Source of the DNA: Streptococcus suis
GTDB taxonomy: Bacteria; Bacillota; Bacilli; Lactobacillales; Streptococcaceae
Reading direction: 5' to 3'
DNA: 64,000 bases
Assembly: GCF_002964045.1 (NCBI RefSeq)
Contig: NZ_POPB01000317.1
Location: 1-64,000, forward strand
The position numbers were made by a program, and so were the translations under genes. Shown in pieces: positions 35,127 to 44,618 of this stretch (positions are counted from its first letter, which is position 1; every line of letters starts with the position of its first letter). The notes under the pieces were generated by a model, which ran no database searches, had not been told where the DNA came from, and saw nothing but the letters and a program-made list of their open reading frames with translations.

Positions 35127-35195
35127 CAGTAAAATGAAGAACCTCTATTTGCAGTCGTCGTTTCGCCTGTCCATACAGGTTCCAAAGAGGAAACT
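35127..35195 (+). promoter_or_regulatory. Structured 5' leader of the DEAD-box helicase gene
   Basis: GAACCTCTAT (35139-35148) can pair with ATACAGGTTC (35173-35182, one mismatch). CCTCT inside the first arm (35142-35146) can instead pair with the Shine-Dalgarno AGAGG (35186-35190), while CCTGT-CCAT-ACAGG (35166-35179) forms its own hairpin. These are mutually exclusive folds that expose or hide the ribosome binding site. Structure by inspection only. Confidence 0.45.
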
Positions 35196-36539
35196 ATGAA
35201 ATTTACAGATATGAAACTCAAGCCTTACATTCAGGAGGCTTTGAAAGAAATTAACTTTGTTCAGCCGACAGAGGTTCAGGAGAAATTGATTCCTGTTGTT
35301 TTGTCAGGCCGCGATTTGATTGGGGAATCAAAAACAGGTTCAGGGAAGACCCATACCTTCTTGATTCCGATTTTCCAAAAACTAAATGAGGAATTGGACC
35401 AGGTTCAGGCTGTTATTACAGCACCATCACGAGAACTGGCAACTCAAATCTACCAAGCAGCTCGTCAGTTGGCCAGTCATTCGGACATCGAGGTTCGTGT
35501 GACCAATTATGTTGGTGGTACGGATAAGAACCGTCAGATTGACAAGCTCCAAGCTGGTCAGCCTCACATTGTTGTTGGGACACCGGGGCGTATCTATGAC
35601 TTGGTCAAATCAGGTGACTTGGCTATCCATAAGGCTAAAACCTTTGTAGTGGATGAGGCTGATATGACCTTGGACATGGGCTTCTTGGAAACAGTTGATA
35701 AGATTGCTGGTAGCCTGCCAAAAGACTTGCAATTTATGGTTTTTTCAGCCACCATTCCGCAGAAACTGCAACCGTTTTTGAAAAAGTATTTGTCTAATCC
35801 TGTCATGGAACAAATCAAGACCCATACGGTGATTTCAGATACTATTGAGAACTGGTTGATTTCAACCAAGGGCCGTGACCGCAATGCGCAGATCTTGGAA
35901 GTGACCAAGCTCATGCAACCGTACTTGGCCATGATTTTCGTCAATACCAAGACACGCGCAGATGAATTGCATAGCTATTTGACGGCAAATGGTTTACGCG
36001 TTGCAAAGATTCATGGAGATATTCCTCCACGCGAACGCAAGCGGATCATGAACCAGGTGAAGAACTTGGATTATCAATACATTGTAGCGACTGACTTGGC
36101 AGCACGTGGGATTGATATTGAAGGCGTCAGCCATGTCATCAATGATGCTATTCCACAGGACCTTTCCTTCTTTGTCCACCGTGTGGGTAGGACGGGTCGT
36201 AATGGTTTGTCAGGTATTGCCATTACCCTTTATCAGCCAAGCGATGATGCGGACATCCGTGAGTTAGAAAAGCTCAATATCAAATTCTTGCCAAAAGAAA
36301 TGAAAAATGGGGAATTTGTCGATACCTACGACCGTGACCGCCGTGCTAACCGTGAAAAATCGCGTGAAAAACTAGATTTGGAAATGATTGGCTTGGTCAA
36401 GAAGAAAAAGAAAAAAGTTAAGCCAGGCTACAAGAAGAAAATTCAATGGGCTGTTGATGAAAAGCGTCGTAAGACCAAGCGTGTGGAGGCGCGTGCTAAA
36501 GGCCGTGCAGAACGTAAGGCCAAGCGCCAAACCTTCTAA
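35196..36539 (+). CDS. DEAD-box RNA helicase
   Basis: A 447-residue ATP-dependent RNA helicase. Q motif region FVQPTEVQ, Walker A SKTGSGKT, DEAD in VVDEADMTLDMGF, SAT in FSATIP, and HRVGRTGR are in order. A lysine/arginine-rich C-terminal tail (~residues 390-447) probably binds RNA. Closest in style to CshB-type helicases that remodel rRNA or mRNA, often in the cold. AGAGG precedes the ATG and may be masked by leader structure. Confidence 0.9.
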   Translation: MKFTDMKLKPYIQEALKEINFVQPTEVQEKLIPVVLSGRDLIGESKTGSGKTHTFLIPIFQKLNEELDQVQAVITAPSRELATQIYQAARQLASHSDIEVRVTNYVGGTDKNRQIDKLQAGQPHIVVGTPGRIYDLVKSGDLAIHKAKTFVVDEADMTLDMGFLETVDKIAGSLPKDLQFMVFSATIPQKLQPFLKKYLSNPVMEQIKTHTVISDTIENWLISTKGRDRNAQILEVTKLMQPYLAMIFVNTKTRADELHSYLTANGLRVAKIHGDIPPRERKRIMNQVKNLDYQYIVATDLAARGIDIEGVSHVINDAIPQDLSFFVHRVGRTGRNGLSGIAITLYQPSDDADIRELEKLNIKFLPKEMKNGEFVDTYDRDRRANREKSREKLDLEMIGLVKKKKKKVKPGYKKKIQWAVDEKRRKTKRVEARAKGRAERKAKRQTF

Positions 36540-36557
36540 AGGGAACTGGGGAAGACT

Positions 36558-36782
36558 ATGTTACAAAATATTCTCAGTTTATATTTACAAGGCTTGCTAG
36601 TGTCAGCAATAGTCGTTATTTGTATTAGTTTGGTTTGGTTTATCGCTCGTGCCAGTCGAAAAGTCGATCAAACAACACAGGCACGTCAAGATTTCTTGTT
36701 TGATTTGTTGATGATCAACGTCATGACCATTCCAATACTTGCTTTTGGGGTCATGGGGATTTTGTTAATGTTTAAAGCATAG
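36558..36782 (+). CDS. DUF4059 family membrane protein
   Basis: A 74-residue protein with two membrane helices (~13-30 and ~50-70), of a streptococcal family I associate with DUF4059. It lies upstream of trxB with an 11-bp gap, and shares a transcript with the helicase and trxB by spacing. Function unknown. Confidence 0.7.
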   Translation: MLQNILSLYLQGLLVSAIVVICISLVWFIARASRKVDQTTQARQDFLFDLLMINVMTIPILAFGVMGILLMFKA

Positions 36783-36793
36783 AAGGAAAAGAT

Positions 36794-37711
36794 ATGTACG
36801 ATACAATTGTTGTTGGAGCGGGTCCTGCTGGGATGACTGCTGCCCTCTACGCAGGACGAAGCAATCTAAAAGTGGCACTTTTGGAGCGTGGAATTTACGG
36901 CGGCCAGATGAACAACACCGCTGAAATTGAAAACTATCCAGGCTATGACCATATTTCTGGTCCAGCCTTGGCTGAAAAAATGTTTGAACCTCTGGAAAAA
37001 TTCGGAGTAGATCACATTTTGGGTACCTTGGTGCGTATCGAAGAAGATGGACCAATCAAGAAAGTTATTACAGAAGATGGTGTTTTGGAAACAAAAACGG
37101 TCATTCTAGCTATGGGGGCTAAACACCGCTTGCTAGATGTTTCAGGTGAAGATACCTACAATAGCCGAGGTGTTTCCTACTGTGCCGTCTGTGACGGAGC
37201 CTTCTTCCGTGGTCAGAAGCTCTTGGTAGTTGGCGGTGGTGATTCTGCGGTCGAAGAAGCCCTATTCTTGACGCAGTTTGCGGAATCTGTGACCATTGTT
37301 CACCGCCGTGACCAACTTCGTGCTCAAAAAGTCATTCAAGACCGCGCCTTTGCCAATGAAAAAATCAACTTCATCTGGGATAGCGTCGTGGAAGAAATCA
37401 AGGGCGACGACTTACGTGTGCAAAGCGTTGTTATCAAAAATGTGAAAACGGAAGAAGTTAGCGAACTGGACTTCGGTGGTGTCTTTATCTATGTTGGTTT
37501 GGATCCGATGACGGATTCGGTTGCCGATTTGGGCATTACGGACGAGGCTGGCTGGATTATCACAGATGAAAAGATGGCAACTAGCAAATCTGGTATTTAC
37601 GCCATCGGTGACATTCGCCAAAATCAACTGCGCCAGATTGCGACTGCCGTTGGAAATGGGGCAGTTGCCGGTCAGGAAGTCTATAACTACATCACAGAAC
37701 TAGCTGAATAG
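36794..37711 (+). CDS. trxB: Thioredoxin reductase
   Basis: A 305-residue flavoprotein. FAD-binding GAGPAGMTAALYAGR at the N-terminus, redox pair CAVC (in SYCAVCDGAFF) and NADPH-binding GGGDSAVEEA are all in their usual order. It reduces thioredoxin with NADPH, sustaining disulfide reduction and peroxide defence. AGGAAAAG precedes the ATG. Confidence 0.96.
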   Translation: MYDTIVVGAGPAGMTAALYAGRSNLKVALLERGIYGGQMNNTAEIENYPGYDHISGPALAEKMFEPLEKFGVDHILGTLVRIEEDGPIKKVITEDGVLETKTVILAMGAKHRLLDVSGEDTYNSRGVSYCAVCDGAFFRGQKLLVVGGGDSAVEEALFLTQFAESVTIVHRRDQLRAQKVIQDRAFANEKINFIWDSVVEEIKGDDLRVQSVVIKNVKTEEVSELDFGGVFIYVGLDPMTDSVADLGITDEAGWIITDEKMATSKSGIYAIGDIRQNQLRQIATAVGNGAVAGQEVYNYITELAE

Positions 37712-37720
37712 GGGGATACA

Positions 37721-38260
37721 ATGTTTCATATTTACGACATTCAGAAAAATCCAGATGGGATTTCCTTTGAGAAAACCTTGGACTTGCAGGAAGAATTGCA
37801 GGCTCGAAATAGTGAAGTTTTAGGCTTGTCGCCTGTACAAGTAAGTGGAAATGTTCGCTTTGAGTCAGGTTTCTTTTTCTTGGACTACCAGATGACTTAC
37901 GACATTACCCTGGCTTCCAGCCGCTCCCTGCAGCCTGTTCTTTTACATGAAGTGCAGGAGGTTAATGAACTCTTTGTTGCCAATGAAGCTACTCTCAAGG
38001 AGCAGGACTTGATTGATGAGGATATGGTTTTGGTGGTAGAAGATGACCACATCGTCTTAGAAGAAAGTGTAGCGGATAATATTCTCCTAGCTATTCCTAT
38101 CAAGGTTTTGACACCGGAGGAAGTGGCAGGAACCGACCTACCATCTGGTCAAGCCTGGGCTTTAATGACTGAGGAAGATTTTCAACAAAAAGCTCAAGAG
38201 AAAAAAGAAGCCAACAGTCCTTTTGCTCAATTGCAGGGCTTGTTTGATAGTGAAGAATAG
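37721..38260 (+). CDS. DUF177 (YceD) family protein
   Basis: A 179-residue acidic protein of the YceD/DUF177 family, usually linked to rpmF and 23S rRNA maturation. LQARNSEVLGLSPVQVSGNVRFE and the C-terminal PFAQLQGLF resemble the family end. Here it follows trxB by 9 bp, not rpmF. AGGGGGA precedes the ATG. Confidence 0.7.
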   Translation: MFHIYDIQKNPDGISFEKTLDLQEELQARNSEVLGLSPVQVSGNVRFESGFFFLDYQMTYDITLASSRSLQPVLLHEVQEVNELFVANEATLKEQDLIDEDMVLVVEDDHIVLEESVADNILLAIPIKVLTPEEVAGTDLPSGQAWALMTEEDFQQKAQEKKEANSPFAQLQGLFDSEE

Positions 38261-38288
38261 TTTGGATGGTTAAATTATCTGAAAATTC

Positions 38289-38317
38289 TTGTCAACTTTC
38301 CCCATTCGGTGTATAAT
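38289..38317 (+). promoter_or_regulatory. Strong promoter of gnd
   Basis: TTGTCA (38289-38294), 17-nt spacer, TATAAT (38312-38317), followed by AGAGGAG before the ATG. Confidence 0.8.
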
Positions 38318-38347
38318 GAAGGGGATACAAATTAGAGGAGTAAACAA

Positions 38348-39775
38348 ATGACAAAAGCAAATTTTGGTGTTGTAGGGATGGCTGTTATGGGCCGCAACCT
38401 GGCACTTAACGTTGAATCACGTGGCTATTCTGTAGCCATTTACAACCGCTCTGCTGATAAAACAGAAGACGTTGTAGCAAGCAACCCAGGTAAAAACTTG
38501 GTCCCAAGTTACGATGTAGAAAGCTTTGTAGCTTCTATTGAAAAACCACGCCGTATCATGCTTATGGTTCAAGCTGGTCCTGGTACAGATGCAACCATTC
38601 AAGCTCTTTTGCCACACTTGGATGAAGGGGACATCTTGATTGACGGTGGAAATACCTTCTACGAAGACACTATCCGTCGTTCAAAAGAATTGGCAAACTC
38701 AGGTATCAACTTCATCGGTACAGGTGTATCTGGTGGTGAAAAAGGAGCCCTTGAAGGCCCATCTATCATGCCTGGTGGTCAAAAAGAAGCCTACGAATTG
38801 GTGGCAGATGTCTTGGAAGAGATTTCAGCAAAAGCACCAGAAGATGGAGCACCATGTGTGACTTATATCGGTCCAGATGGAGCTGGTCACTATGTAAAAA
38901 TGGTTCACAACGGTATCGAGTATGGCGATATGCAGTTGATTGCGGAGTCTTATGACCTCATGCAACACTTGCTTGGCTTGTCAGTAGATGAAATGGCTGA
39001 CATCTTTACTGAGTGGAACCAAGGCGAATTGGATAGCTACTTGATTGAAATCACAGCGGACATCTTGAAACGCAAGGATGACCAAGGTCAAGATGGTCCA
39101 ATTGTTGACTACATCATGGACGCTGCTGGTAACAAGGGTACTGGTAAATGGACTAGCCAATCATCACTTGACTTGGGTGTGCCATTGTCACTAATTACAG
39201 AATCGGTATTTGCTCGTTACATCTCTACTTACAAAGATGAGCGTGTGGCAGCAAGCAAGGTTCTTCCAAAACCAGCTCCGTTTGCCTACGAAGGTGACAA
39301 GGCTGAATTGGTGGAAAAAATTCGTCAGGCCCTCTACTTCTCAAAAATCATGTCTTACGCACAAGGTTTTGCACAATTGCGCGTAGCATCTAAAGAAAAC
39401 AACTGGAACTTGCCATTTGGCGAAATCGCTAAAATCTGGCGTGCAGGTTGTATCATCCGTGCTCGTTTCTTGCAAAAGATTACAGATGCTTATGGACGTG
39501 ATGAAGACTTGGCAAACTTGCTCTTGGATGAATATTTCCTAGATATCACAGCTAAATACCAACAAGCTGTTCGTGATGTCGTAAGCTTGGCTGTTCAGGC
39601 TGGTGTACCTGTTCCAACCTTCTCTGCGGCTATTACCTACTTCGATAGCTACCGTGCAGAAAACTTGCCAGCTAACTTAATCCAAGCACAACGTGACTAC
39701 TTCGGTGCTCACACTTATAACCGTAAAGACAAAGAAGGTGTCTTCCACTACGATTGGTATAGCGAATCAAAATAA
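38348..39775 (+). CDS. gnd: 6-phosphogluconate dehydrogenase (decarboxylating)
   Basis: A 475-residue enzyme converting 6-phosphogluconate and NADP+ to ribulose 5-phosphate, CO2 and NADPH in the oxidative pentose phosphate pathway. N-terminal Rossmann [15 protein letters not shown], catalytic segment [15 protein letters not shown] and a C-terminal YF.AHTY...KEG segment are intact. Strong codon bias indicates high expression. Directly upstream of ritR, as I recall for pneumococcus. Confidence 0.97.
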   Translation: MTKANFGVVGMAVMGRNLALNVESRGYSVAIYNRSADKTEDVVASNPGKNLVPSYDVESFVASIEKPRRIMLMVQAGPGTDATIQALLPHLDEGDILIDGGNTFYEDTIRRSKELANSGINFIGTGVSGGEKGALEGPSIMPGGQKEAYELVADVLEEISAKAPEDGAPCVTYIGPDGAGHYVKMVHNGIEYGDMQLIAESYDLMQHLLGLSVDEMADIFTEWNQGELDSYLIEITADILKRKDDQGQDGPIVDYIMDAAGNKGTGKWTSQSSLDLGVPLSLITESVFARYISTYKDERVAASKVLPKPAPFAYEGDKAELVEKIRQALYFSKIMSYAQGFAQLRVASKENNWNLPFGEIAKIWRAGCIIRARFLQKITDAYGRDEDLANLLLDEYFLDITAKYQQAVRDVVSLAVQAGVPVPTFSAAITYFDSYRAENLPANLIQAQRDYFGAHTYNRKDKEGVFHYDWYSESK

Positions 39776-39776
39776 A

Positions 39777-39806
39777 AAGGATGGGCGTGTGAGCGCCCTT
39801 CTTTCT
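39777..39806 (+). terminator. Terminator of gnd (possibly partial)
   Basis: GGGCG (39783-39787) pairs with CGCCC (39794-39798), extended by AAGG/CTT, then TTCTTTCT. Read-through into ritR is possible. Confidence 0.6.
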
Positions 39807-39855
39807 AATTTGTTGCTTGCCATTCCGATTGATAGAGAGAATAATGAAAGAGATA

Positions 39856-40545
39856 ATGGCTAAGAAAATTTTAATCGCTGGAAGAGAACGAAATCTTTCG
39901 CATTTTGTTTCTATGGAGTTACAGAAACACGACTATTTGGTAGACTATGCCTCAACAGGTGAGGAGGCTATTCAGCTAGCTCATGAAACTGATTTTGACT
40001 TGATTTTGATGAGTTTTCAGCTTTCTGATATGTCCAGTAAAGACTTATCTAGAGAGTTATTGGCTATCAAACCTGCCAGTGTTATCATCGTTGCGATTGA
40101 TTCTGAGGATGTCACTCGGTACGGTGAAGAAGTACTCTCCTATGCAGTTTCTTATGTCGTCAAACCTTTTGTCATTAGTGAATTGGTTGAGCAGATTTCC
40201 TCTATTTTTCGTGGTAGAGACTTCATTGACAATAATTGCAAACAAGTCCGACTTCATGCAGCCTACCGTGATTTAACGATTGATTTTCAGAATCGAACAG
40301 TCACTCGTGGAGATGAGTTGATTAATTTGACAAGGAGAGAATATGACCTTCTGGCAACATTGATGAACAGCCCAGAACCTGTTAGTCGTGAGCAATTACT
40401 TGAACGCGTTTGGAAATATGAGGCGGCTTCTGAGACCAATGTAGTAGATGTCTATATTCGCTATTTACGTGGAAAATTAGATGTTGCTGGAAAGCCATCT
40501 TACATCAAGACAGTTCGTGGTGTTGGTTATGCCATGAGAGATTAA
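39856..40545 (+). CDS. ritR: Orphan redox response regulator RitR
   Basis: A 229-residue OmpR-type regulator: receiver domain (1-118), linker helix (119-131) and winged helix (~140-226, ending TVRGVGYAM). No kinase gene is adjacent. The phosphoacceptor Asp is replaced by Ser53 (ILMSFQLS); pneumococcal RitR has Asn53. Cys128 in GRDFIDNNC matches the RitR redox-switch cysteine, which senses oxidation by disulfide-linked dimerisation and controls iron uptake. I chose ATG 39856 (MAKKILIAG) because it gives this exact numbering; an in-frame ATG at 39844 is possible. Confidence 0.88.
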   Translation: MAKKILIAGRERNLSHFVSMELQKHDYLVDYASTGEEAIQLAHETDFDLILMSFQLSDMSSKDLSRELLAIKPASVIIVAIDSEDVTRYGEEVLSYAVSYVVKPFVISELVEQISSIFRGRDFIDNNCKQVRLHAAYRDLTIDFQNRTVTRGDELINLTRREYDLLATLMNSPEPVSREQLLERVWKYEAASETNVVDVYIRYLRGKLDVAGKPSYIKTVRGVGYAMRD

Positions 40546-40547
40546 AA

Positions 40548-40830
40548 GGGAGTGGGAAAGAACTCGACTAGGTCAAAAAGAGTTCGTCAACAAGTCTTTA
40601 TTTCTAGTTGTTGAGCTGAAACAGTCTATCCCCAGACTGTTTCACTCCCACCCCCGCATAGCGCCAAAGGTTCGGGGATCCTTTGGAGGTTGGAGATGAA
40701 GCGAACTTTGTTCGCAACAGTCGTGATGGTCAGATTTGGAGTGAAAAACACGAACAAATCTGCCAATCAACCACTGCGCTGAGATGTTGACACGAACTCT
40801 GAGTAGTGGTCCTGGGCTTTTGCCCAGTCT
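40548..40830. repeat. Intergenic repeat element, copy B
   Basis: Starts GGGAGTGGGAAAG (GGGAGTG pairs with CACTCCC at 40643-40649) and contains a perfect hairpin GAAACAGTCT/AGACTGTTTC (40618-40627 and 40634-40643). A module TTGGAGATGAAGCGAAC...GTTCGC is shared in form with 45388-45414. Its 3' part (40728-40806) matches copy A. A CTGGGC/GCCCAG hairpin with a T-rich tail ends it and may terminate ritR. No gene lies in 40546-40887. Confidence 0.8.
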
Positions 40831-40887
40831 CCTTTTTGTATTCCTGTGATAAACTGGAAACCAATCATAAAATTTTTTGGAGATAAA

Positions 40888-42018
40888 ATGAACAAATCAT
40901 TTAAAGAAAAAGTTCTTTTGATTTTACTGGCGGGAGCAACGCTTTTAGCGGTTCTCAATTGGTCGAGTATCTATGGAGCTATAGGTGTCTTACTTGGTAG
41001 TATGAATTCCTTGTTTATCGGAGCCATTATTGCCTTTATATTAAATGTGCCGATGAAAAAAATTGAGGACCAGTTGGAAAAGGTATCCTTTCTAAAAAAA
41101 TCAAAACGCTCATTGGCAATCGTTGGTGTATTGATTGGTTTCTTGCTCATTGTAACTGGACTTGTATTGATTGTATTGCCGACATTGATGACAACTGTTT
41201 CACAATTGGTAACGGTCAGCAGTACGGCTATTCCTAAATCAGTCAATGCCTTGACCAGCTTTTTAGAAGAAAATGGTCTCTTGACCGGTCAGGTTGGGGA
41301 TCAAATTGCAGGAATGTTAGACCAATTAAAAAATCTTACCTTTATTTCCAATCTGGTAACTCCAATCTTGTCTGGTTTGGTGTCAAATGTCACTGGAATT
41401 TTTTCAAATACTATGACGCTTGTTATGGCCTTCTTCTTCACCTTAGCAATTCTAGGAAGCAAGGAACATTTGCAGTCTATGACAAGGCAATTCCTTCAAG
41501 CTACCTTGCCTGCGAAAGTGGTAAGGGTTATCAGCTACATCGGTGAAGTGATTATCGATACCTATGATAAATTCCTGATGAGTCAGATTGTGGAAGCCTG
41601 TATTATTGGAACCTTGGTTTTTGTCAGTTACTCCCTATCTGGTATTCCTTATGCCAGTATGGCGGGGATTTTAGCGGGTGTCTTATCATTCGTTCCTTAC
41701 ATTGGCCCCTTTACAGCCTGTCTGATTAGTGCCTTGTTTGTGGCGGTTCAAAATCCGCTCTTGGCACTCTGGTCTATCGTACTCTTCCAGATTCTTCAGT
41801 TGATTGAAGGGAATGTGATTTATCCGCGCGTGGTTGGTCAATCAGTTGGTCTTCCGACCTTGTTTACCCTTGCGGCAGCCTTGATTGGTGGAAATCTGTT
41901 TGGTCTACTTGGTATGGTCTTCTTTACCCCAATTTTTGCAGTTGTCTACCGCCTAGTTCGTGAATGGGTTGCCAGTCGATTGAAAAAACAGGACGAATTG
42001 TTGATGGAAAGTGAGTAA
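40888..42018 (+). CDS. AI-2E family transporter (PerM-like membrane protein)
   Basis: A 376-residue membrane protein with about eight helices and the family's long extracytoplasmic segment (~residues 90-150). The C-terminal part with SFVPYIGPF and LQLIEGNVIYPRVVG is the family signature. Members include TqsA and ion antiporters; the substrate cannot be predicted. ATG 40888 follows TTGGAG; the frame extends to 40846 inside the repeat and is not preferred. A terminator overlaps the stop. Confidence 0.88.
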   Translation: MNKSFKEKVLLILLAGATLLAVLNWSSIYGAIGVLLGSMNSLFIGAIIAFILNVPMKKIEDQLEKVSFLKKSKRSLAIVGVLIGFLLIVTGLVLIVLPTLMTTVSQLVTVSSTAIPKSVNALTSFLEENGLLTGQVGDQIAGMLDQLKNLTFISNLVTPILSGLVSNVTGIFSNTMTLVMAFFFTLAILGSKEHLQSMTRQFLQATLPAKVVRVISYIGEVIIDTYDKFLMSQIVEACIIGTLVFVSYSLSGIPYASMAGILAGVLSFVPYIGPFTACLISALFVAVQNPLLALWSIVLFQILQLIEGNVIYPRVVGQSVGLPTLFTLAAALIGGNLFGLLGMVFFTPIFAVVYRLVREWVASRLKKQDELLMESE

Positions 42019-42040
42019 TTCTCGCTTTCTTTTATTTTTG
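42007..42040 (+). terminator. Terminator overlapping the AI-2E gene stop
   Basis: GAAAGTGAG (42007-42015) pairs with CTCGCTTTC (42021-42029, one GU pair), 5-nt loop, then TTTTATTTTTG. Confidence 0.8.
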
Positions 42041-42049
42041 TTAATTTTA

Positions 42050-42058
42050 TGCTATACT
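42050..42058 (+). promoter_or_regulatory. Extended -10 promoter of the nrdR operon
   Basis: TG-C-TATACT (42050-42058), 31 bp before nrdR. No convincing -35. Confidence 0.5.
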
Positions 42059-42089
42059 GAAGTGATAAAGTTAATGTAGGAGAAAGAGT

Positions 42090-42581
42090 ATGCGTTGTCC
42101 AAAATGTCAGAGTTTGAAATCAAGTGTCATTGATAGTCGTCAGGCTGAAGATGGCAATACCATTCGTCGTCGCCGTTCCTGTGATCAATGCGGTCAGCGT
42201 TTTACTACCTATGAACGGATTGAAGAAAAGACCCTTGTTGTTGTCAAAAAAGACGGAACGCGAGAGCAGTTTTCACGGGAGAAAATCTTCAATGGGATTA
42301 TTCGATCTGCTCAAAAACGTCCTGTATCAACGGATGATATTGATGAAGTAGTCAATCGGATTGAGCAAAAAGTTCGGGCTCAAGGGGAGAGTGAAATCGA
42401 GTCGGATGTTATTGGGAATTTGGTCATGGAAGAATTGGTCGAATTGGATGAAATCACCTATGTGCGTTTTGCGTCTGTTTACCGTTCCTTCAAGGATGTG
42501 GAAGAATTGGAAAATCTCCTAAAACAGATGATTTCCAAGGGTAGTAAGGTAAAAACGGGATCAAAAGATGAAGCCAAATGA
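42090..42581 (+). CDS. nrdR: Transcriptional repressor NrdR
   Basis: A 163-residue repressor of ribonucleotide reductase genes. An N-terminal zinc ribbon (Cys3, Cys6, Cys31, Cys34) is followed by an ATP-cone domain (~residues 46-136) that senses ATP/dATP. Overlaps dnaB by 14 nt, so it heads a replication-related operon nrdR-dnaB-dnaI. Confidence 0.96.
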   Translation: MRCPKCQSLKSSVIDSRQAEDGNTIRRRRSCDQCGQRFTTYERIEEKTLVVVKKDGTREQFSREKIFNGIIRSAQKRPVSTDDIDEVVNRIEQKVRAQGESEIESDVIGNLVMEELVELDEITYVRFASVYRSFKDVEELENLLKQMISKGSKVKTGSKDEAK

Positions 42582-43719
42582 TCTGTTTGCCTATATAAAA
42601 ACCAGTCCCTTTACTCCTGATATTGTCAGTCTTAGCCAATGTTACCAGCCCATTATTGGATTTGATGCCTTGGCACTTTATTATTATTTCTATAGTTTTG
42701 CCGATCAGGGCCAAGGTCGTTATAAATGGGCTAGTGTACTTAACCATATGGATTTTGGGATGAATCGATTAGAGACAGCTTTGGATGTCTTGACGGCCAT
42801 GGGGCTCCTGCAACTGTACCGTGCAGAAGAGTTGACTGGTCTGGCTTTGCAGGCACCATTGACTGTGAAAAGTTTTTTAGACAAGCCCTTGTATAAAAAC
42901 ATTCTTGCTAAAAAAATTGGTGAAACGAGTGTAGAAAATCTGTTTGTCCACCAACCAAATCGGGAACAGAATATCTCAAAAACATTTTCTCAGGTCTTTA
43001 CCATGGATGGGCAGGCTCCAGTTGTATTTGAACCGAAACATGATTTTGATTGGTCTGCCTTTAAGGCATTAATGGCCAAAGACAAGCTACTTTTTCAGGA
43101 TGAAGCTGAGGATATTATTGCGCTTAGTTACATAGCAGAGCAGGCAGGTTGGACCTGGTTGGAAACCTATCGTCAGGCTAAAGCAACAGCTATTGGACAG
43201 ACCATCTCGACCAAACGCCTTCAGCAGTCACGTCAGTCATTGCCAACAGAAAGCGCCAACCTCACTGCCCAAGAACAAGCCATTGTTCGTGAAGCGAAAT
43301 CAAAATCCAGTCTAACCTTCCTGTCCTTTATCAAGGAGCAACGGAAGGCAGCTGTGACCGCAACAGAACGAAAATGCTTGACGGATTTGGCCAATTTGGG
43401 TCTTCTTGACGAGGTTATCAATGTCTTGGTCCTCTATACCTTTAACAAGGTGGACTCAGCCAATCTGAATGAAAAATACGCTATGAAGCTGGGCAATGAT
43501 TTTTCCTACAAGGGAATTGGCAGTGCAGAGGCAGCTGTTGTCTATCTCAGGGATTTGAAAGCTGGTCAACCACAAAGTAAACCCAAGCCTGAAACCAAAA
43601 CCAATGTGCCTGACTGGAGTAAGGAAGAGGTTCAGCAAGAACAAACGCAGGAAGGTCAAGCCAAGCTGGCAGCCCTTTATCGTGAATTAGAAGAAATGGA
43701 AAACAAAGGAGGTAGCTGA
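42568..43719 (+). CDS. dnaB: Replication initiation protein DnaB (DnaD-like, helicase loading)
   Basis: A 383-residue Firmicute DnaB: an N-terminal DDBH1-type winged helix (~1-110) and a C-terminal DDBH2 region with the YxxxIxxxW-like segment (~300-345), then a charged tail. With DnaD and DnaI it loads the replicative helicase at oriC and restarting forks. Not the E. coli DnaB helicase. Start overlaps nrdR and the stop overlaps dnaI by one base. Confidence 0.88.
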   Translation: MKPNDLFAYIKTSPFTPDIVSLSQCYQPIIGFDALALYYYFYSFADQGQGRYKWASVLNHMDFGMNRLETALDVLTAMGLLQLYRAEELTGLALQAPLTVKSFLDKPLYKNILAKKIGETSVENLFVHQPNREQNISKTFSQVFTMDGQAPVVFEPKHDFDWSAFKALMAKDKLLFQDEAEDIIALSYIAEQAGWTWLETYRQAKATAIGQTISTKRLQQSRQSLPTESANLTAQEQAIVREAKSKSSLTFLSFIKEQRKAAVTATERKCLTDLANLGLLDEVINVLVLYTFNKVDSANLNEKYAMKLGNDFSYKGIGSAEAAVVYLRDLKAGQPQSKPKPETKTNVPDWSKEEVQQEQTQEGQAKLAALYRELEEMENKGGS

Positions 43720-44618
43720 TGAAATCAGTACAAGACAGGTTGTCGCAGGCAACCAATCCAAGTCCAAAATCTTATCAGCAACTCTATCAGGAGATAGTGA
43801 GTGATCCTGAAGTCGCTGCTTTTATCAAAAAAGAAGGTTTGACCCAGCAGGAAATCACCCTCTCCATTTCTAAGTTTTTGGAATATATCAGTCAGCGGGA
43901 CCTCTTTATCAAACAGGATGAATCCTATATTGCTAAGGGATATCAACCAGTTTTGGTCATGAATGAGGGCTATGCGGATGTTTCCTATCTTGAGACAGAA
44001 GAATTGGTCGAATACCGTCGTTTGGAAGCTATCAAGAACCGTATCCAGCTCATCAATATGCCAGCAAGTTTGAAAAATGTAACCGTGGCGGCTATTGATA
44101 AGAGCGATGAAAATCGTGTGGAAGTCATGCTAGCCATTGCGGATTTTGTCAAACGTTTTGAAGAAAAGCCAAAAGGTCTTTACATCTATGGTAACTTTGG
44201 TATTGGAAAAAGTTATTTGATGGCTTATTTAGCCAATCTCTTGTCCAAGACTCATCTTCAATCAACCACCATGCTCCACTATCCAACCTTTGTTGTCGAT
44301 ATAAAAAATGCCATCAAAGATGGTTCTGTCAAGGAGCGAATTGATGAAATCAAGATGGCTCAGGTCTTGGTGCTAGATGACATAGGAGCGGAGCAACATA
44401 GTCCTTGGGTACGTGACGATGTGCTGCAGGTCATTCTTCAATACCGCATGCAGGAAAATCTGCCGACCTTCTTTACCTCCAATTTCTCCTTTGATGATTT
44501 GGAGCGTCATTTCGCCTCTGGTAAGTCTGGTGATGAAACCTGGCAGGCCAAACGGGTAATGGAGCGGATTCGCTATCTGGCTCGCGATTTGCATTTGAAA
44601 GGAAAGAACCGCCGATGA
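43719..44618 (+). CDS. dnaI: Primosomal helicase loader DnaI
   Basis: A 299-residue AAA+ helicase loader. An N-terminal helicase-interaction domain (~1-110) precedes the ATPase: Walker A GNFGIGKSYL, Walker B VLVLDDIGAE and sensor FFTSNFSF. AGGAGG precedes the ATG, which shares a base with the dnaB stop. The stop overlaps the nitroreductase start by 4 nt. Confidence 0.95.
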   Translation: MKSVQDRLSQATNPSPKSYQQLYQEIVSDPEVAAFIKKEGLTQQEITLSISKFLEYISQRDLFIKQDESYIAKGYQPVLVMNEGYADVSYLETEELVEYRRLEAIKNRIQLINMPASLKNVTVAAIDKSDENRVEVMLAIADFVKRFEEKPKGLYIYGNFGIGKSYLMAYLANLLSKTHLQSTTMLHYPTFVVDIKNAIKDGSVKERIDEIKMAQVLVLDDIGAEQHSPWVRDDVLQVILQYRMQENLPTFFTSNFSFDDLERHFASGKSGDETWQAKRVMERIRYLARDLHLKGKNRR

